DNA of 64,000 nucleotides, from positions 23,099,426 to 23,163,425 of the forward strand of contig NC_090447.1 of assembly GCF_031143425.1 (NCBI RefSeq). Direction: 5' to 3'. Positions 45,472 through 56,388 of the stretch are shown here, in pieces. This stretch comes from Pleurodeles waltl (Eukaryota; Chordata; Amphibia; Caudata; Salamandridae). Numbering within the stretch: position 1 is the stretch's first letter; each line of letters starts with the position of its first letter. A program made the position numbers and the translations under genes. A model generated the notes under the pieces. That model worked only from the letters and a program-made list of their open reading frames with translations, was not told where the DNA came from and did no database searches.

Positions 45472-46006
45472 GGGCCTTATTACGAGGCTGGTGGTCCGAA
45501 GACCGCCAGCCTCGTGGTGGTGGTCAGATGGCCGCAGCTGTGGCAGTCCGACCGCCACATAACGAATTTGGCAGGCAGACCCGCAATCCTACTGCCGTAC
45601 CCATAGGGATCAGTGATCAGGACGGACTGACGGTGGTCCTGGTTGTAATCAGCCACGGCGGTGCTGAACCCAGTACCGCCCTGCTATTTACAACCTTTTT
45701 CTCTGCCACGCCTTTTCATGGCAGTTTCCCAACCATAAAAAGGCTGGCGAAGAACAGCTGCAGGGAGCCACAGGGGGTCCGTGCACTGCCCATGCCCACG
45801 GCATGGGCAGTGCAGGCGTCTTCCTGCCCAGCACCCTCATAATGTGCAGACAGTGAGCATTATGAGGGTGCTGGTGCTCCCTCTATCACAAGCCGGCGAC
45901 AATGCTGCCTCCACTTTCACACAGGGCTGGTGGGTGGAAACCTTGGTTTACACCCGTCAGCCCAGCGGGAAAGTCGGAATAGGGCCGCAAACTCGTAATC
46001 GGGCCC
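45472..46006. mobile_element. Harbinger MITE with internal GCATGGGC hairpin
   Basis: The ends are GGGCCTTATTACGAGG and, on the other strand, GGGCCCGATTACGAG. TTA precedes the left end and is found one base away from the right end, so the exact target duplication is uncertain. A left-arm palindrome (GAGGCTGGTGGTC ... GACCGCCAGCCTC) lies at 45484-45515 and the GCCCATGCC/GGCATGGGC hairpin at 45788-45809. No coding sequence. Confidence 0.6.
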
Positions 46007-46165
46007 TTTATCACTTGCTCACTTAGCAGATCATCTGTAAACCTTGGAAGAGTATCCCATAATGCCTAACCACACCTGTCAAGAAGGGCAGTTACATTGA
46101 CTGTCTTTAAAGCAGAAGCTGCAGTGCTACACAGGTGGACAACATATTGAGTTGCAAATCTCATA

Positions 46166-46355
46166 GGGGGTTATTCTAACTTTGGAGGAGTGTTAATCCG
46201 TCCCAAAAGTGACGGAAAAGTGACGGATATACCACCAGCTGTATTACGAGTTCCATAGGATATAATGGACTCGTAATACGGCTGGTGGTAAATCCGTCAC
46301 TTTTCCGTCACTTTTGGAACGGATTAACACCTCCTCCAAAGTTAGAATAACCCCC
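46166..46355. mobile_element. 190-bp near-perfect palindrome MITE
   Basis: The two 95-base arms are complementary almost throughout (GGGGGTTATTCTAACTTTGG at the left, its complement at the right end). The turn is near 46260 and ATA flanks both sides (46163-46165, 46356-46358). As RNA it would form one long hairpin. No coding sequence. Confidence 0.85.
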
Positions 46356-46359
46356 ATAA

Positions 46360-47055
46360 TCCCTTAATATTTTGTCAAGAATATTGGTAAAGACAAAAAC
46401 ATTGTGTCACAGAATATTGTTAAGGGGAGTATCTTGTTTAGGTATTTAATATTGCTCTAAATAATATTGTTTTTTCAATATCCTATGCTTACCTATACTT
46501 GTAAATAATATTGTTTTAAAATATTAATTTAAGTTGTTAATATTGTTAGTGTGTTTTTTATTTGTTTGTTTAAATAAAGTTTGAAATGTATTAACATTCT
46601 TCTTTGAGTTAAATTAATAATTTACATTGTTGGAGTGTGCTGTTGGGTTTGTAGAGAAATATGGTGGACAGTAAATTAAATTATAATTAATTTTATTTTA
46701 TTTTTCATTAACTTTGTAATGTAAACATATTTCTTATTTCTTAATAATTATTTATTTTGTTTTATTGTTTAAAAGTTATGTTATGTATGCAAGTTTATTT
46801 TTTATTTTTTACGTATATTACAATTTTAACATTTTGGTATTTTTAGTAGTGGATGTTGGGTTTGTATAGGAATAGGGTGGGATATTTAAAAAATATATAT
46901 ATATATAATTTATATATTGTTTAAATTACGAATAGAATTTCAATTTTATATAGTAGTTATTTAAATGCGTTTGGAAATTATTCAGAGGGATTATTTTATT
47001 TGTCGTTCCTTCAAAGGCTATAATTTTTCCTCATATTGAGCAAATTGGCATAGGA
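46360..47055. other. AT-rich intron DNA, no gene
   Basis: About 700 bases of very AT-rich sequence with runs such as TTATTTATTTTGTTTTATTG and a short (TA)n near 46893-46908. Repeated 'AATATTGT' strings occur at 46365-46560. Nothing coding. Confidence 0.5.
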
Positions 47056-47061
47056 ATAGTG

Positions 47062-47747
47062 GGCCAGATGTACCAAAGCGTTTGCGAGTCGCAAACGGCG
47101 AAAAACGCAGTTTGCGAGGCGCAAAAGCCTCACCGGTATTCAGAAATGCATTTTGCGAGTCGGATCCGACTCGCAAAATGCATTTCCGACTCGCAAATAG
47201 GAAGGGGTGTTCCCTTCCTATTTGCGACTCGCAATGCAATTCAATTCCATTTGGTCGCAAATGGAATCGCAGTTACCATCCACTTGAAGTGGATGGTAAC
47301 CCAGTCGCAAACGGGAAGGGGTCCCCATGGGACCCCTTCCCCTTTGTGACTGGAACAATAAATATTTTTTCAGAGCAGGCAGTGGTCCAATGGACCACTA
47401 CCTTTCCTGAAAAAATCCAAAACTAAAGGTTTTGGGTTTTTTTTCAAAGTGCAGCTCATTTTCCTTTAAGGAAAACGGGCTGCACTTAGAAAAAAAAAAC
47501 TGCTTTATTAAAAAGCAGTCACGGCCACCATCCCCGTGAGTGCCCATACTCGCAATGGGGTCGCAAACTGCGACCCACCTCATTAATATTAATGAGGTGG
47601 GTCTTTGCAACTCCATTTGCAACCCCATTGCGAGTTGCAGAAGTGTCTGAGACACCTTTCTGCATACCAAATTGCGCCTTGCAATTTGCGAGTCGCAGGG
47701 ACTCGCAAATTGCAAGTCGCAATTTGGATTTTTGCTACATCTGGCTC
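47062..47747. mobile_element. Inverted-repeat element built of GCGAGTCGC motifs
   Basis: The ends are GGCCAGATGTACCAAAG and, on the other strand, GAGCCAGATGTAGCAAAA. Inside, TTTGCGA(C/G)TCGCAA-type short palindromes occur at least eight times (47085-47300 and 47530-47730). A tight stem of GGAAGGGGTGT...CCCTTCC type lies near 47199-47222, and an ATTAATATTAAT turn at 47581-47592. No target duplication is certain. No coding sequence. Confidence 0.6.
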
Positions 47748-48028
47748 TGTATCTCTTACCCCTCAGAACAACAACACTTTCCCTGTTTGTTATTTTACAA
47801 TATATTAGGGCAGATCTAAGAAAAACGGCACTGCATCCAATTTGGCTTTATGATTGATTCGAGCCTGGTCGGAGTTTACTTATCTGTGGTGAAATTACAT
47901 CATCCTTTCTTTATACTGGAGTAACTGACTAGCGTTCGATGTGCCGGACGAAGAGGATTAAGCAGTGTTGTTTTAGGAAGTTGATGTTGAAAGCAACAAT
48001 TATTGTGATTTAATCCACTTTGATACAT

Positions 48029-48085
48029 TGTCCTGAGGATGGTTTCATGGACGGTTTGAGCCGCGGGGGACCGAAACGTCGACCT
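48029..48085 (+). ncRNA. Hammerhead-ribozyme-like motif
   Basis: CTGAGGA (48033-48039) fits the core CUGANGA. GGTTTC (48041-48046) can pair with GGGACC (48067-48072, two G-U pairs) as stem II. GAAA follows directly (48073-48076), then CGTC and GAC, which can pair with the GTC before the core as a 3-bp stem I. Such minimal hammerheads are known at the ends of Penelope-like retroelements. The loop between the stem II strands is long (20 bases) and no Penelope coding sequence is visible, so activity is uncertain. Confidence 0.35.
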
Positions 48086-48496
48086 TATACTCTCCATGAT
48101 GAAATTCTTTGCATGAGCTGCTGTAGTCAATTAGGAGTGATTTTTGATTTTTTGAAAGACTACATATAGGACTCAAACCTTTTGTGGTTGGAGAGTCTGG
48201 AAGGTTGGTGCTCTCCTTCTGTCCCTTGGATGTAAAGGGTTTGTGGACTAGAGGGCTCATCAGTACATTTGTATAAAAACACTAAAAGTTCTCTTTGATG
48301 CTTTGCTATATTGATGAATATGTTATTAGTGAATATATACAAATTATTCATTTTTCCAGAAACGAATTACACGCTGTTTGAAGATTTATTAATTTATGGA
48401 ATTTGATCTATGGTTAATTACAACATTAATAGTAATTAATATTGCTGAAATATTTGTATGCAAATGATTCCTCCGTGAACATTGTGTGCTTTACTA

Positions 48497-48962
48497 TATC
48501 CAATGCAGCGCCACTTTTCTTGTGCCCCTTCGCGCCCCTCTAACGCCACCATGTGTACGCCATATTTAAGATACAGCGCACCATGGCGGTAGTTAGGGAA
48601 CTAGTGTCAACATTTTTGACACCAGTTTGGCGCTTTGACGGATTAGCTTAAAAAATCTTGACGCTAATCCTGCAAAAGCACATTGAAATAAAAAATGGTG
48701 ACCTGCTCTCTGCAGGTGTTAAAAATGGCACAAAAAATGGCACAAAGAAATCTTCTAGATTTCTTCGCGCCATTTTTTTTACCACCCCATTGCATACATT
48801 ATGTCTGGCGTAGGCGTAATGTGGTGCAAGTGGTTACAAAGTGGCGCAATACTTTGTAAATATGTTACAGCAATTTCGGCCTTGTTGGGCCATATTAGAG
48901 TTTTAGAAAATAACACTATTCTGGCGCAAGGAAACACGAGGCCCTCTTAAATCTGGGCCATT
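48497..48962. mobile_element. MITE related to the element at 33058
   Basis: It shares TTGTGCCCCTTC, CACCATGGCGGT, GTCAACATTTTT and GGCGCTTTG blocks in the same order with 33058-33504 and ends AGGCCCTCTTAAATCTGGGCC. The left end is missing or diverged. An internal stem (AAATGGCACAAAG...CTTCGCGCCATTT) lies around 48733-48776. No coding sequence. Confidence 0.5.
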
Positions 48963-48964
48963 TT

Positions 48965-49429
48965 GTTTTAGGTAGCCCTTACACCGATCCTTTTTCACCC
49001 ACCCTTAATGTCCCCTAGTTCACTGCTTCTCTTAGAATGCATTTTTACAATAATTTGTCAGCGTGATTGTTGGAAAACCTTAAGCTCACCCCCTGATCTT
49101 ACTGACCAAGCTACGCCAGGCTTATAATGAGACAGTAATCACTAGGCAAAGGCTCTCAAGTGTAAATGAATGGACAGCCTGGGCAACCAATGCCTGCCCC
49201 CAACGCTTAGGAAGCCTCATTGGGAAAACCATGTAGGCTCACAAGTGGAGGAAGTAACTATTGCTGCAGTGTTGTTTCAAAAGAAAGGATAATCGAAGGC
49301 CGTGTAAGGGATGGTAAGTATTATATAAATCACATTTAAAGTTGAAAACAATGGGAATGGGTAAGGCCTCATGGTAGTAAAAAAACAAAAATCCAAAATA
49401 CTGGCAACACTTTCACATCCCTTACAGAC
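48965..49429. other. TRPM2 intron, no element recognised
   Basis: No open frame or repeat structure of note before the 45-bp minisatellite begins. Confidence 0.4.
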
Positions 49430-50297
49430 TAGCAGCCACCCACTATCAGGAGCACTCTCACATCCCTCTGGGAGTAGCAGTAACACACTATCATAAGCAC
49501 TCCCACACCCCTCTGGGAGTAGCAGCCACACACTATCAGAAATACTCTCACCCCCCCCCCCAGGAGTAGCAGTAACACACTATCAGAAACACTCTCATAC
49601 CCCCCCTGGGAGTAGCAGTAACACACTATCAGAAGCACTCCCACACCCCTCTGGGAGTAGCAGCCACACACTATCAGAAATACTCTCACCCCCCCCCCCC
49701 CAGGAGTAGCAGTAACACACTATCAGAAACACTCTTATACCCCCCTGGGAGTAGCAGTAACACACTATCAGAAACACTCTCATACCCCCCTGGGAGTAGC
49801 AGCCACACACTATCAGAAGCACTCTCACCCCCGCCCCCCTGGAGTAGCAGTAACAACCTGTCAGAAACACTCTCATACCCCCCTGGGAGTAGCAGCCACA
49901 CACTATCAGAAGCACTCTCACACACCCCTGGGTGTAGCAGTAACACACTAACAGAAGCACTCCCACACCCCTCTGGGAGTAGCAGCCACACACTATCAGA
50001 AACACTCTCACCCCCCTGGGAGTAGCAGTAACACACTATCAGAAACACTCTCATACCCCCCCTGGGAGTAGCAGCCACACACTATCAGAAGCACTCTCAC
50101 CCCCGCCCCCCTGGGAGTAGCAGTAACACACTGTCAGAAACACTCTCATACCCCCTGGGAGTAGCAGCCACACACTATCAGAAGCACTCTCACATACCCC
50201 TGGGAGTAGCAGTAAAACACTAACATAAGCACTCTCACACCCCTCTGGAAGAGGCATTCAACACACTACCAGAAGCAATTTCACACCCCTCTGAGAG
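49430..50297. repeat. 45-bp minisatellite, left part of an interrupted array
   Basis: The unit is GGGAGTAGCAGTAACACACT, then ATCAGAAACACTCTCACACC, then CCTCT, with AGCAGCCACAC as an alternative. It alternates with C-rich variants (runs of up to 12 C). About 19 copies lie here; the array continues at 59546 beyond the inserted LTR element. The long minus-strand frames arise because 45 is divisible by three. Confidence 0.9.
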
Positions 50298-53200
50298 TGT
50301 GAGAAGGTAGCCTCTTTCTAGCCTTGTTACCCCCACTTTTGGCCTGTTTGTGAGTGTATGTCAGGGTGTTTGTCACTGTTTTCACTGTCTCACTGGGATC
50401 CTGATAGCCAGGCCTCAGTGCTCATAGTGAAAACACTATGTTTTCAGTATGGTTGTTATGTGTCACTGGGATCCTGCTGGTCAGGACCCCAGTGCTCATA
50501 GGTTTGTGGCCTATATGTATGTGTCACTGGGACCCTGTCACACAGGGCCCCAGTGCTCATAGGTGTGCATGTATATGTTCCCTGTGTGATGCCTAACTGT
50601 CTCACTGAGGCTCTGCTAACCAGAACCTCAGTGGTTATGCTCTCTCATTACTTTTAAATTGTCACTAACAGGCTAGTGACCAATTTTACCAATTCACATT
50701 GGCTTACTGGAACACCCTTATAATTCCCTAGTATATGGTACTAAGGTACCCAGGGTATTGGGGTTCCAGGAGATCCCTATGGGCTGCAGCATTTCTTTTG
50801 CCACCCATAGGGAGCTCTGACAATCCTTACACAGGCCTGCCACTGCAGCCTGAGTGAAATAACGTCCACGTTATTTCACAGCCATTTTACACTGCACTTA
50901 AGTAACTTATAAGTCACCTATATGTCTAACCTTTACCTGGTAAAGGTTAGGTGCAAAGTTACTTAGTGTGAGGGCACCCTGGCACTAGCCAAGGTGCCCC
51001 CACATTGTTCAGAGCCAATTCCCTGAACTTTGTGAGTGCGGGGACACCATTACACGCGTGCACTACATATAGGTCACTACCTATATGTAGCTTCACAATG
51101 GTAACTCCGAATATGGCCATGTAACATGTCTATGATCATGGAATTGCCCCCTCTATGCCATCCTGGCATAGTTGGCACAATCCCATGATCCCAGTGGTCT
51201 GTAGCACAGACCCTGGTACTGCCAAACTGCCCTTCCTGGGGTTTCACTGCAGCTGCTGCTGCTGCCAACCCCTCAGACAGGCATCTGCCCTCCTGGGGTC
51301 CAGCCAGGCCTGGCCCAGGATGGCAGAACAAAGAACTTCCTCTGAGAGAGGGTGTGACACCCTCTCCCTTTGGAAAATGGTGTGAAGGCAGGGGAGGAGT
51401 AGCCTCCCCCAGCCTCTGGAAATGCTTTGTTGGGCACAGAGGTGCCCAATTCTGCATAAGCCAGTCTACACCGGTTCAGGGACCCCTTAGCCCCTGCTCT
51501 GGCGCGAAACTGGACAAAGGAAAGGGGAGTGACCACTCCCCTGACCTGCACCTCCCCTGGGAGGTGTCCAGAGCTCCTCCAATGTGCTCCAGACCTCTGC
51601 CATCTTGGAAACAGAGGTGCTGCTGGCACACTGGACTGCTCTGAGTGGCCAGTGCCACCAGGTGACGTCAGAGACTCCTGCTGATAGGCTCCTTCCGGTG
51701 TTAGTAGCCTTTCCTCTCTCCTAGGTAGCCAAACCCTCTTTTCTGGCTATTTAGGGTCTCTGTCTCTGGGGAAACTTTAGATAACGAATGCATGAGCTCA
51801 GCCGAGTTCCTCTGCATCTCCCTCTTCACCTTCTGATAAGGAATCGACCGCTGACTGCGCTGGAAGCCTGCAAACCTGCAACATAGTAGCAAAGACGACT
51901 ACTGCAACTCTGTAACGCTGATCCTGCCGCCTTCTCGACTGTTTTTCTGCTTGTGCATGCTGTGGGGGTAGTCTGCCTCCTCTCTGCACCAGAAGCTCCG
52001 AAGAAATCTCCCGTGGGTCGACGGAATCTTCCCCCTGCAACCGCAGGCACCAAAAAGCTGCATTACCGGTCCCTTGGGTCTCCTCTCAGTACGACGAGCG
52101 AGGTCCCTCGAATCCAGCGACACCGTCCAAGTGACCCCCACAGTCCAGTGACTCTTCAGCCCAAGTTTGGTGGAGGTAAGTCCTTGCCTCACCTCGCTGG
52201 GCTGCATTGCTGGGAACCGCGACTTTGCAAGCTACTCCGGCCCCTGTGCACTTCCGGCGGAAATCCTTCGTGCACAGCCAAGCCTGGGTCCACGGCACTC
52301 TAACCTGCATTGCACGACTTTCTAAGTTGGTCTCCGGCGACGTGGGACTCCTTTGTGCAACTTCGGCGAGCACCGTTTCACGCATCCTCGTAGTGCCTGT
52401 TTCTGGCACTTCTCCGGGTGCTACCTGCTTCAGTGAGGGCTCTTTGTCTTGCTCGACGTCCCCTCTCTCTGCAGGTCCAATTTGCGACCTCCTGGTCCCT
52501 CCTGGGCCCCAGCAGCGTCCAAAAACGCCAAACGCACGATTTGCGTGTAGCAAGGCTTGTTGGCGTCCATCCGGCGGGAGAACACTTCTGCACGACTCTC
52601 CAAGGCGTGGGGGATCCATCCTCCAAAGGGGAAGTCTCTAGCCCTTGTCGTTCCTGCAGTATTCACAGTTCTTCAGCCTAGTAAGAGCTTCTTTGCACCA
52701 ACCGCTGGCATTTCTTGGGCATCTGCCCACCTCCGAGCTGCTTGTGACTTTTGGACTTGGTCCCCTTGTTCCACAGGTACCCTCAGTCAGGAATCCATCG
52801 TTGTTGCATTGCTGATTTGTGTTTTCCTTGCATTTTCCCTCTAACACGACTATTTTGTCCTTAGGGGAACTTTGGTGCACTTTGCACTCACTTTTCAGGG
52901 TCTTGGGGAGGGTTATTTTGCTAACTCTCACTATTTTCTAATAGTCCCAGCGACCCTCTACAAGGTCACATAGGTTTGGGGTCCATTCGTGGTTCGCATT
53001 CCACTTCTGGAGTATATGGTTTGTGTTGCCCCTATCCCTATGTTTCCCCATTGCATCCTATTGTAACTATACATTGTTTGCACTGTTTTCTAAGACTATA
53101 CTGCATATTTTTGCTATTGTGTATATATATCTTGTGTATATTTCCTATCCTCTCACTGAGGGTACACTCTAAGATACTTTGGCATATTGTCATAAAAATA

Positions 53201-53442
53201 AAGTACCTTTATTTTTAGTATAACTGTGTATTGTGTTTTCTTATGATATTGTGCATATGACACTAAGTGGTACTGTAGTAGCTTCACACGTCTCCTAGTT
53301 CAGCCTAAGCTGCTCTGCTAAGCTACCATTATCTATCAGCCTAAGCTGCTAGACACCCTATACACTAATAAGGGATAACTGGGCCTGGTGCAAGGTGCAA
53401 GTACCCCTTGGTACTCACTACAAGCCAGTCCAGCCTCCTACA
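50298..53442 (+). repeat. 5' LTR of the Gag-protease retrotransposon
   Basis: 3145 bases, TG...CA. By eye it differs from the 3' LTR at five places only, all transitions and no indels: 51582, 51856, 51946, 52090 and 52374 (3' LTR 57685, 57959, 58049, 58193, 58477). An AATAAA at 53197-53202, followed after about 20 bases by a T/G-rich stretch, is a good candidate for the 3' processing signal. Frames of up to 177 codons inside are on both strands and not protein-like. Confidence 0.95.
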
Positions 53443-53443
53443 T

Positions 53444-53462
53444 TGGTTGTGCAGCGGTGGGA
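53444..53462 (+). promoter_or_regulatory. Putative primer-binding site
   Basis: TGG at 53444, one base after the 5' LTR, starts a stretch (TGGTTGTGCAGCGGTGGGA) in the position where a tRNA 3' end would pair to prime minus-strand synthesis. I could not match it to a particular tRNA. Confidence 0.4.
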
Positions 53463-53712
53463 TAAGTGCTTTGAGACTACTTACCACTCTTGTCATTGTA
53501 CTTTTCATAAGAGAAAAATATACAAAACAAGGTCAGTGTATATACACATAGCCAAAAAGTTTTGCATTTCCTCTTTTCACTCTTTTCTAAGTGCTGAAAA
53601 GTACTTCTAAACTTTCAAAAAGATCTTAAAAGTTTAAAAAGTTTTTTTCTGTCTTTCCAAAAAGTTCTGAAAACTTTTTTCTCTTTGTCTATCACTTTAA
53701 CTCTCTCTAAAA

Positions 53713-56370
53713 ATGTCTGGCACAGGCCAAAAAGTTGAACTGTCCAAACTTGCATATGATCGCCTTAGCTGGAAAGGAGCAAGGAGTCTCTGCATAGAGA
53801 GAGGTTTGAGTGTAGGGAAGAATCCTTCCTTAGAACTGTTAATTAATATGCTTAGAGTACAGGATAAGGCCATAAGTGCCCAATCTGTAGAAAAAGTAGC
53901 TAATGGTTCTCAATCTGATCCAGGGACTCCCCCAGGAAAAGGTTCAGGAAAGAAACTTCTCAGCCTGCCCATTACTAGACAGTCTAGCATAGTTGGTACA
54001 GAGGTTGAATCACATCATACTGATGATGTGCTCTCACATTATGCTGGTAGCCAAGCTGTTAGGGTGCCCTTGGTAAGGGACAGGTCTCCTTCTGTTCATT
54101 CCCATCATACCTCTGTATCTAGAAATGTCCCTCCCACCCACCCTGATGACAGATTGTTAGAAAGGGAGCTCAATAGATTGAGAGTGGAACAAACCAGACT
54201 GAAGCTCAAGAAGCAACAGCTGGATTTGGATAGACAGTCTCTAGAATTAGAGAAGGAAAGACAGAAGTTGGGTTTAGATACCCATGGTGGCAGCAGCAGT
54301 ATTCCCCATAGTCATCCTGCAAAAGAGCATGATTCCAGGAATCTGCACAAGATAGTTCCCCCTTATAAGGAGGGGGATGACATTAACAAGTGGTTTGCTG
54401 CACTTGAGAGGGCCTGTGTTGTACAGGATGTCCCTCAAAGGCAGTGGGCTGCTATCCTATGGCTATCATTTAGTGGAAAGGGTAGGGATAGACTCCTTAC
54501 TGTGAAAGAAAATGATGCCAATAATTTTACAGTTCTTAAGAATGCACTCCTGGATGGTTATGGCTTAACCACTGAACAGTACAGGATAAAGTTCAGAGAG
54601 ACCAAAAAGGAGTCTTCACAAGACTGGGTTGATTTCATTGACCATTCAGTGAAGGCCTTGGAGGGGTGGTTACATGGCAGTAAAGTTACTGATTATGAAA
54701 GCCTGTATAACACAATCCTGAGAGAGCATATACTTAATAATTGTGTGTCTGATTTGTTGCACCAGTACCTGGTAGACTCTGATCTGACCTCTCCCCAAGA
54801 ATTGGGAAAGAAGGCAGACAAATGGGTCAGAACAAGGGTGAACAGAAAAGTTCATACAGGGGGTGACAAAGATGGCAATAAGAAGAAAGATGGTGAAAAA
54901 TCTCAAGATAAGCATGGGGATAAGGGTAAAACCAAAGATCCCACTTCAAATCTTAAACACTCTTCAGAGAGTGGGGATAAAACAAATTCTTCCTCTTCTT
55001 CCCAACCTGCACACATTAAAAAGCCTTGGTGCTTTGTGTGTAAAAACAGAGGCCATAGGCCAGGGGATAAGTCCTGTCCAGGTAAACCCCCTGAGCCTAC
55101 CACCACTAATACATCAAGCTCTAGTGCCCCTAGCAGTAGTGGTACTAGTGGTGGGACTGCTGGCAACAGTCAAGCAAAGGGTGTAGTTGGGTTCACTTAT
55201 GGGTCCATAGTGGAAACTGATGTAATCAGTCCCAAGACAGTTTCTGTCACACCTAGTGGCATTGGCCTTGCCACACTGGCTGCTTGTCCCCTTACAATGG
55301 ATAAGTACAGGCAGACAGTTTCAATAAATGGTGTTGAGGCCTTGGCCTACAGGGACACAGGTGCCAGTTTCACTTTGGTGACTGAAAACCTAGTGCCTCC
55401 TGAACAACACATCATTGGACAACAGTATAAGATTATTGATGTCCATAACTCCACTAAGTTTCTTCCCTTAGCTATAATTCAGTTTAGTTGGGGTGGAGTT
55501 ACTGGCCCTAAGCAGGTGGTGGTATCACCTAGCTTACCTGTAGACTGTCTCTTAGGTAATGACCTAGAGGCCTCAGGGTGGGCTGATGTAGAGTTTTATG
55601 CCCATGCAGCCATGCTGGGCATCCCTGAGGAATTGTTCCCTCTCATTTCTACTGAAATGAAAAAGCAAAGGAGAGAAGGCCTGAAAACTCAGGATCCCTC
55701 TCCATCAACAGGTAAAAAGGGTATCACAGTATCCCCTAACCACCCTACCATTCAGGATACCATTCCTGTGGTGGGAGAAACCTCTCCTGGGGTGCCACCT
55801 GTTCCAAGGGAATCATCAGCTGGCAAAGCTGGACTCCCTGAGGTAGAAGTACCTCTCTGTGGGATAACTAACATTGGTGACAAAAATAGCACCATTTTAG
55901 TTAACATGGAGCATCCCTCCAACCCTCCCAGAGAAACTTTAGTGCAGAAACCCTGCACTGCCTCACAACACTTAGGACAGCATCCCTGCCCTAGTGTGGA
56001 GCTCATAGGACAGCATCCCTGCCCTGCTCCAACTCAAGAGAAACAGCATCCCTGTTCTCTCTTCCAGCCAAATGGACAAAGTTTTTGCCCAGCTATGGCT
56101 TTATTGAGACAGCATCCCTGTCTGGCATTTCCATCACTACAAATAGGTTCAGTGGACAATTCCCACCGCTCTAAACTAAAACTTACTGATAGAAACTCTG
56201 AAAATACATCTTCACATTGTTGCTTAGCTAAAAAACTTCAAACAGGGTGGTTTACATCCCCACAGGGAAGTAACCATATAGTGGATGATAAAGGGAGTAA
56301 CCAGTCTATTGCAGAGCTACTCTCTACTTATCACCACTTAGACAATAAAGTCTCAACTGGCCAAGGTTAG
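53713..56370 (+). CDS. Gag-protease polyprotein of the LTR retrotransposon, 885 residues
   Basis: The ATG at 53713 is the first in the frame after the 5' LTR, and the ORF is intact. Residues 10-50 look like a SAP-type helix pair. Residues 148-188 are a charged coiled coil (RELNRLRVEQTRLKLKK). About 213-376 resemble the capsid of Gmr1-like Gypsy elements, from which vertebrate SCAN domains derive (INKWFAALERACVV, YRIKFRETKKESSQDW). A Cys-His knuckle of unusual spacing, CX2CX4HX6C, is at 440-455. A retropepsin fold has DTGAS at 548-552 and LLGNDL at about 613. The Gag packages RNA into particles in the cytoplasm and the protease matures them. The last 240 residues are low-complexity with four QHPC motifs, and end 30 bases before the 3' LTR where pol would normally follow. 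Confidence 0.88.
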   Translation: MSGTGQKVELSKLAYDRLSWKGARSLCIERGLSVGKNPSLELLINMLRVQDKAISAQSVEKVANGSQSDPGTPPGKGSGKKLLSLPITRQSSIVGTEVESHHTDDVLSHYAGSQAVRVPLVRDRSPSVHSHHTSVSRNVPPTHPDDRLLERELNRLRVEQTRLKLKKQQLDLDRQSLELEKERQKLGLDTHGGSSSIPHSHPAKEHDSRNLHKIVPPYKEGDDINKWFAALERACVVQDVPQRQWAAILWLSFSGKGRDRLLTVKENDANNFTVLKNALLDGYGLTTEQYRIKFRETKKESSQDWVDFIDHSVKALEGWLHGSKVTDYESLYNTILREHILNNCVSDLLHQYLVDSDLTSPQELGKKADKWVRTRVNRKVHTGGDKDGNKKKDGEKSQDKHGDKGKTKDPTSNLKHSSESGDKTNSSSSSQPAHIKKPWCFVCKNRGHRPGDKSCPGKPPEPTTTNTSSSSAPSSSGTSGGTAGNSQAKGVVGFTYGSIVETDVISPKTVSVTPSGIGLATLAACPLTMDKYRQTVSINGVEALAYRDTGASFTLVTENLVPPEQHIIGQQYKIIDVHNSTKFLPLAIIQFSWGGVTGPKQVVVSPSLPVDCLLGNDLEASGWADVEFYAHAAMLGIPEELFPLISTEMKKQRREGLKTQDPSPSTGKKGITVSPNHPTIQDTIPVVGETSPGVPPVPRESSAGKAGLPEVEVPLCGITNIGDKNSTILVNMEHPSNPPRETLVQKPCTASQHLGQHPCPSVELIGQHPCPAPTQEKQHPCSLFQPNGQSFCPAMALLRQHPCLAFPSLQIGSVDNSHRSKLKLTDRNSENTSSHCCLAKKLQTGWFTSPQGSNHIVDDKGSNQSIAELLSTYHHLDNKVSTGQG

Positions 56371-56388
56371 CCTTATTGTCCTTCGTTT

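Noticed and set aside
49277..50257. Minus-strand frames of up to 138 codons rich in Cys, Tyr and Leu
   Set aside because: They are translations of the 45-bp minisatellite; the same occurs in the right half at 59541-60484.
52086..52641. 177- and 144-codon frames on both strands, present identically at 58189-58744
   Set aside because: They lie within the LTRs, overlap each other antisense, and their identity only reflects the recent LTR duplication.
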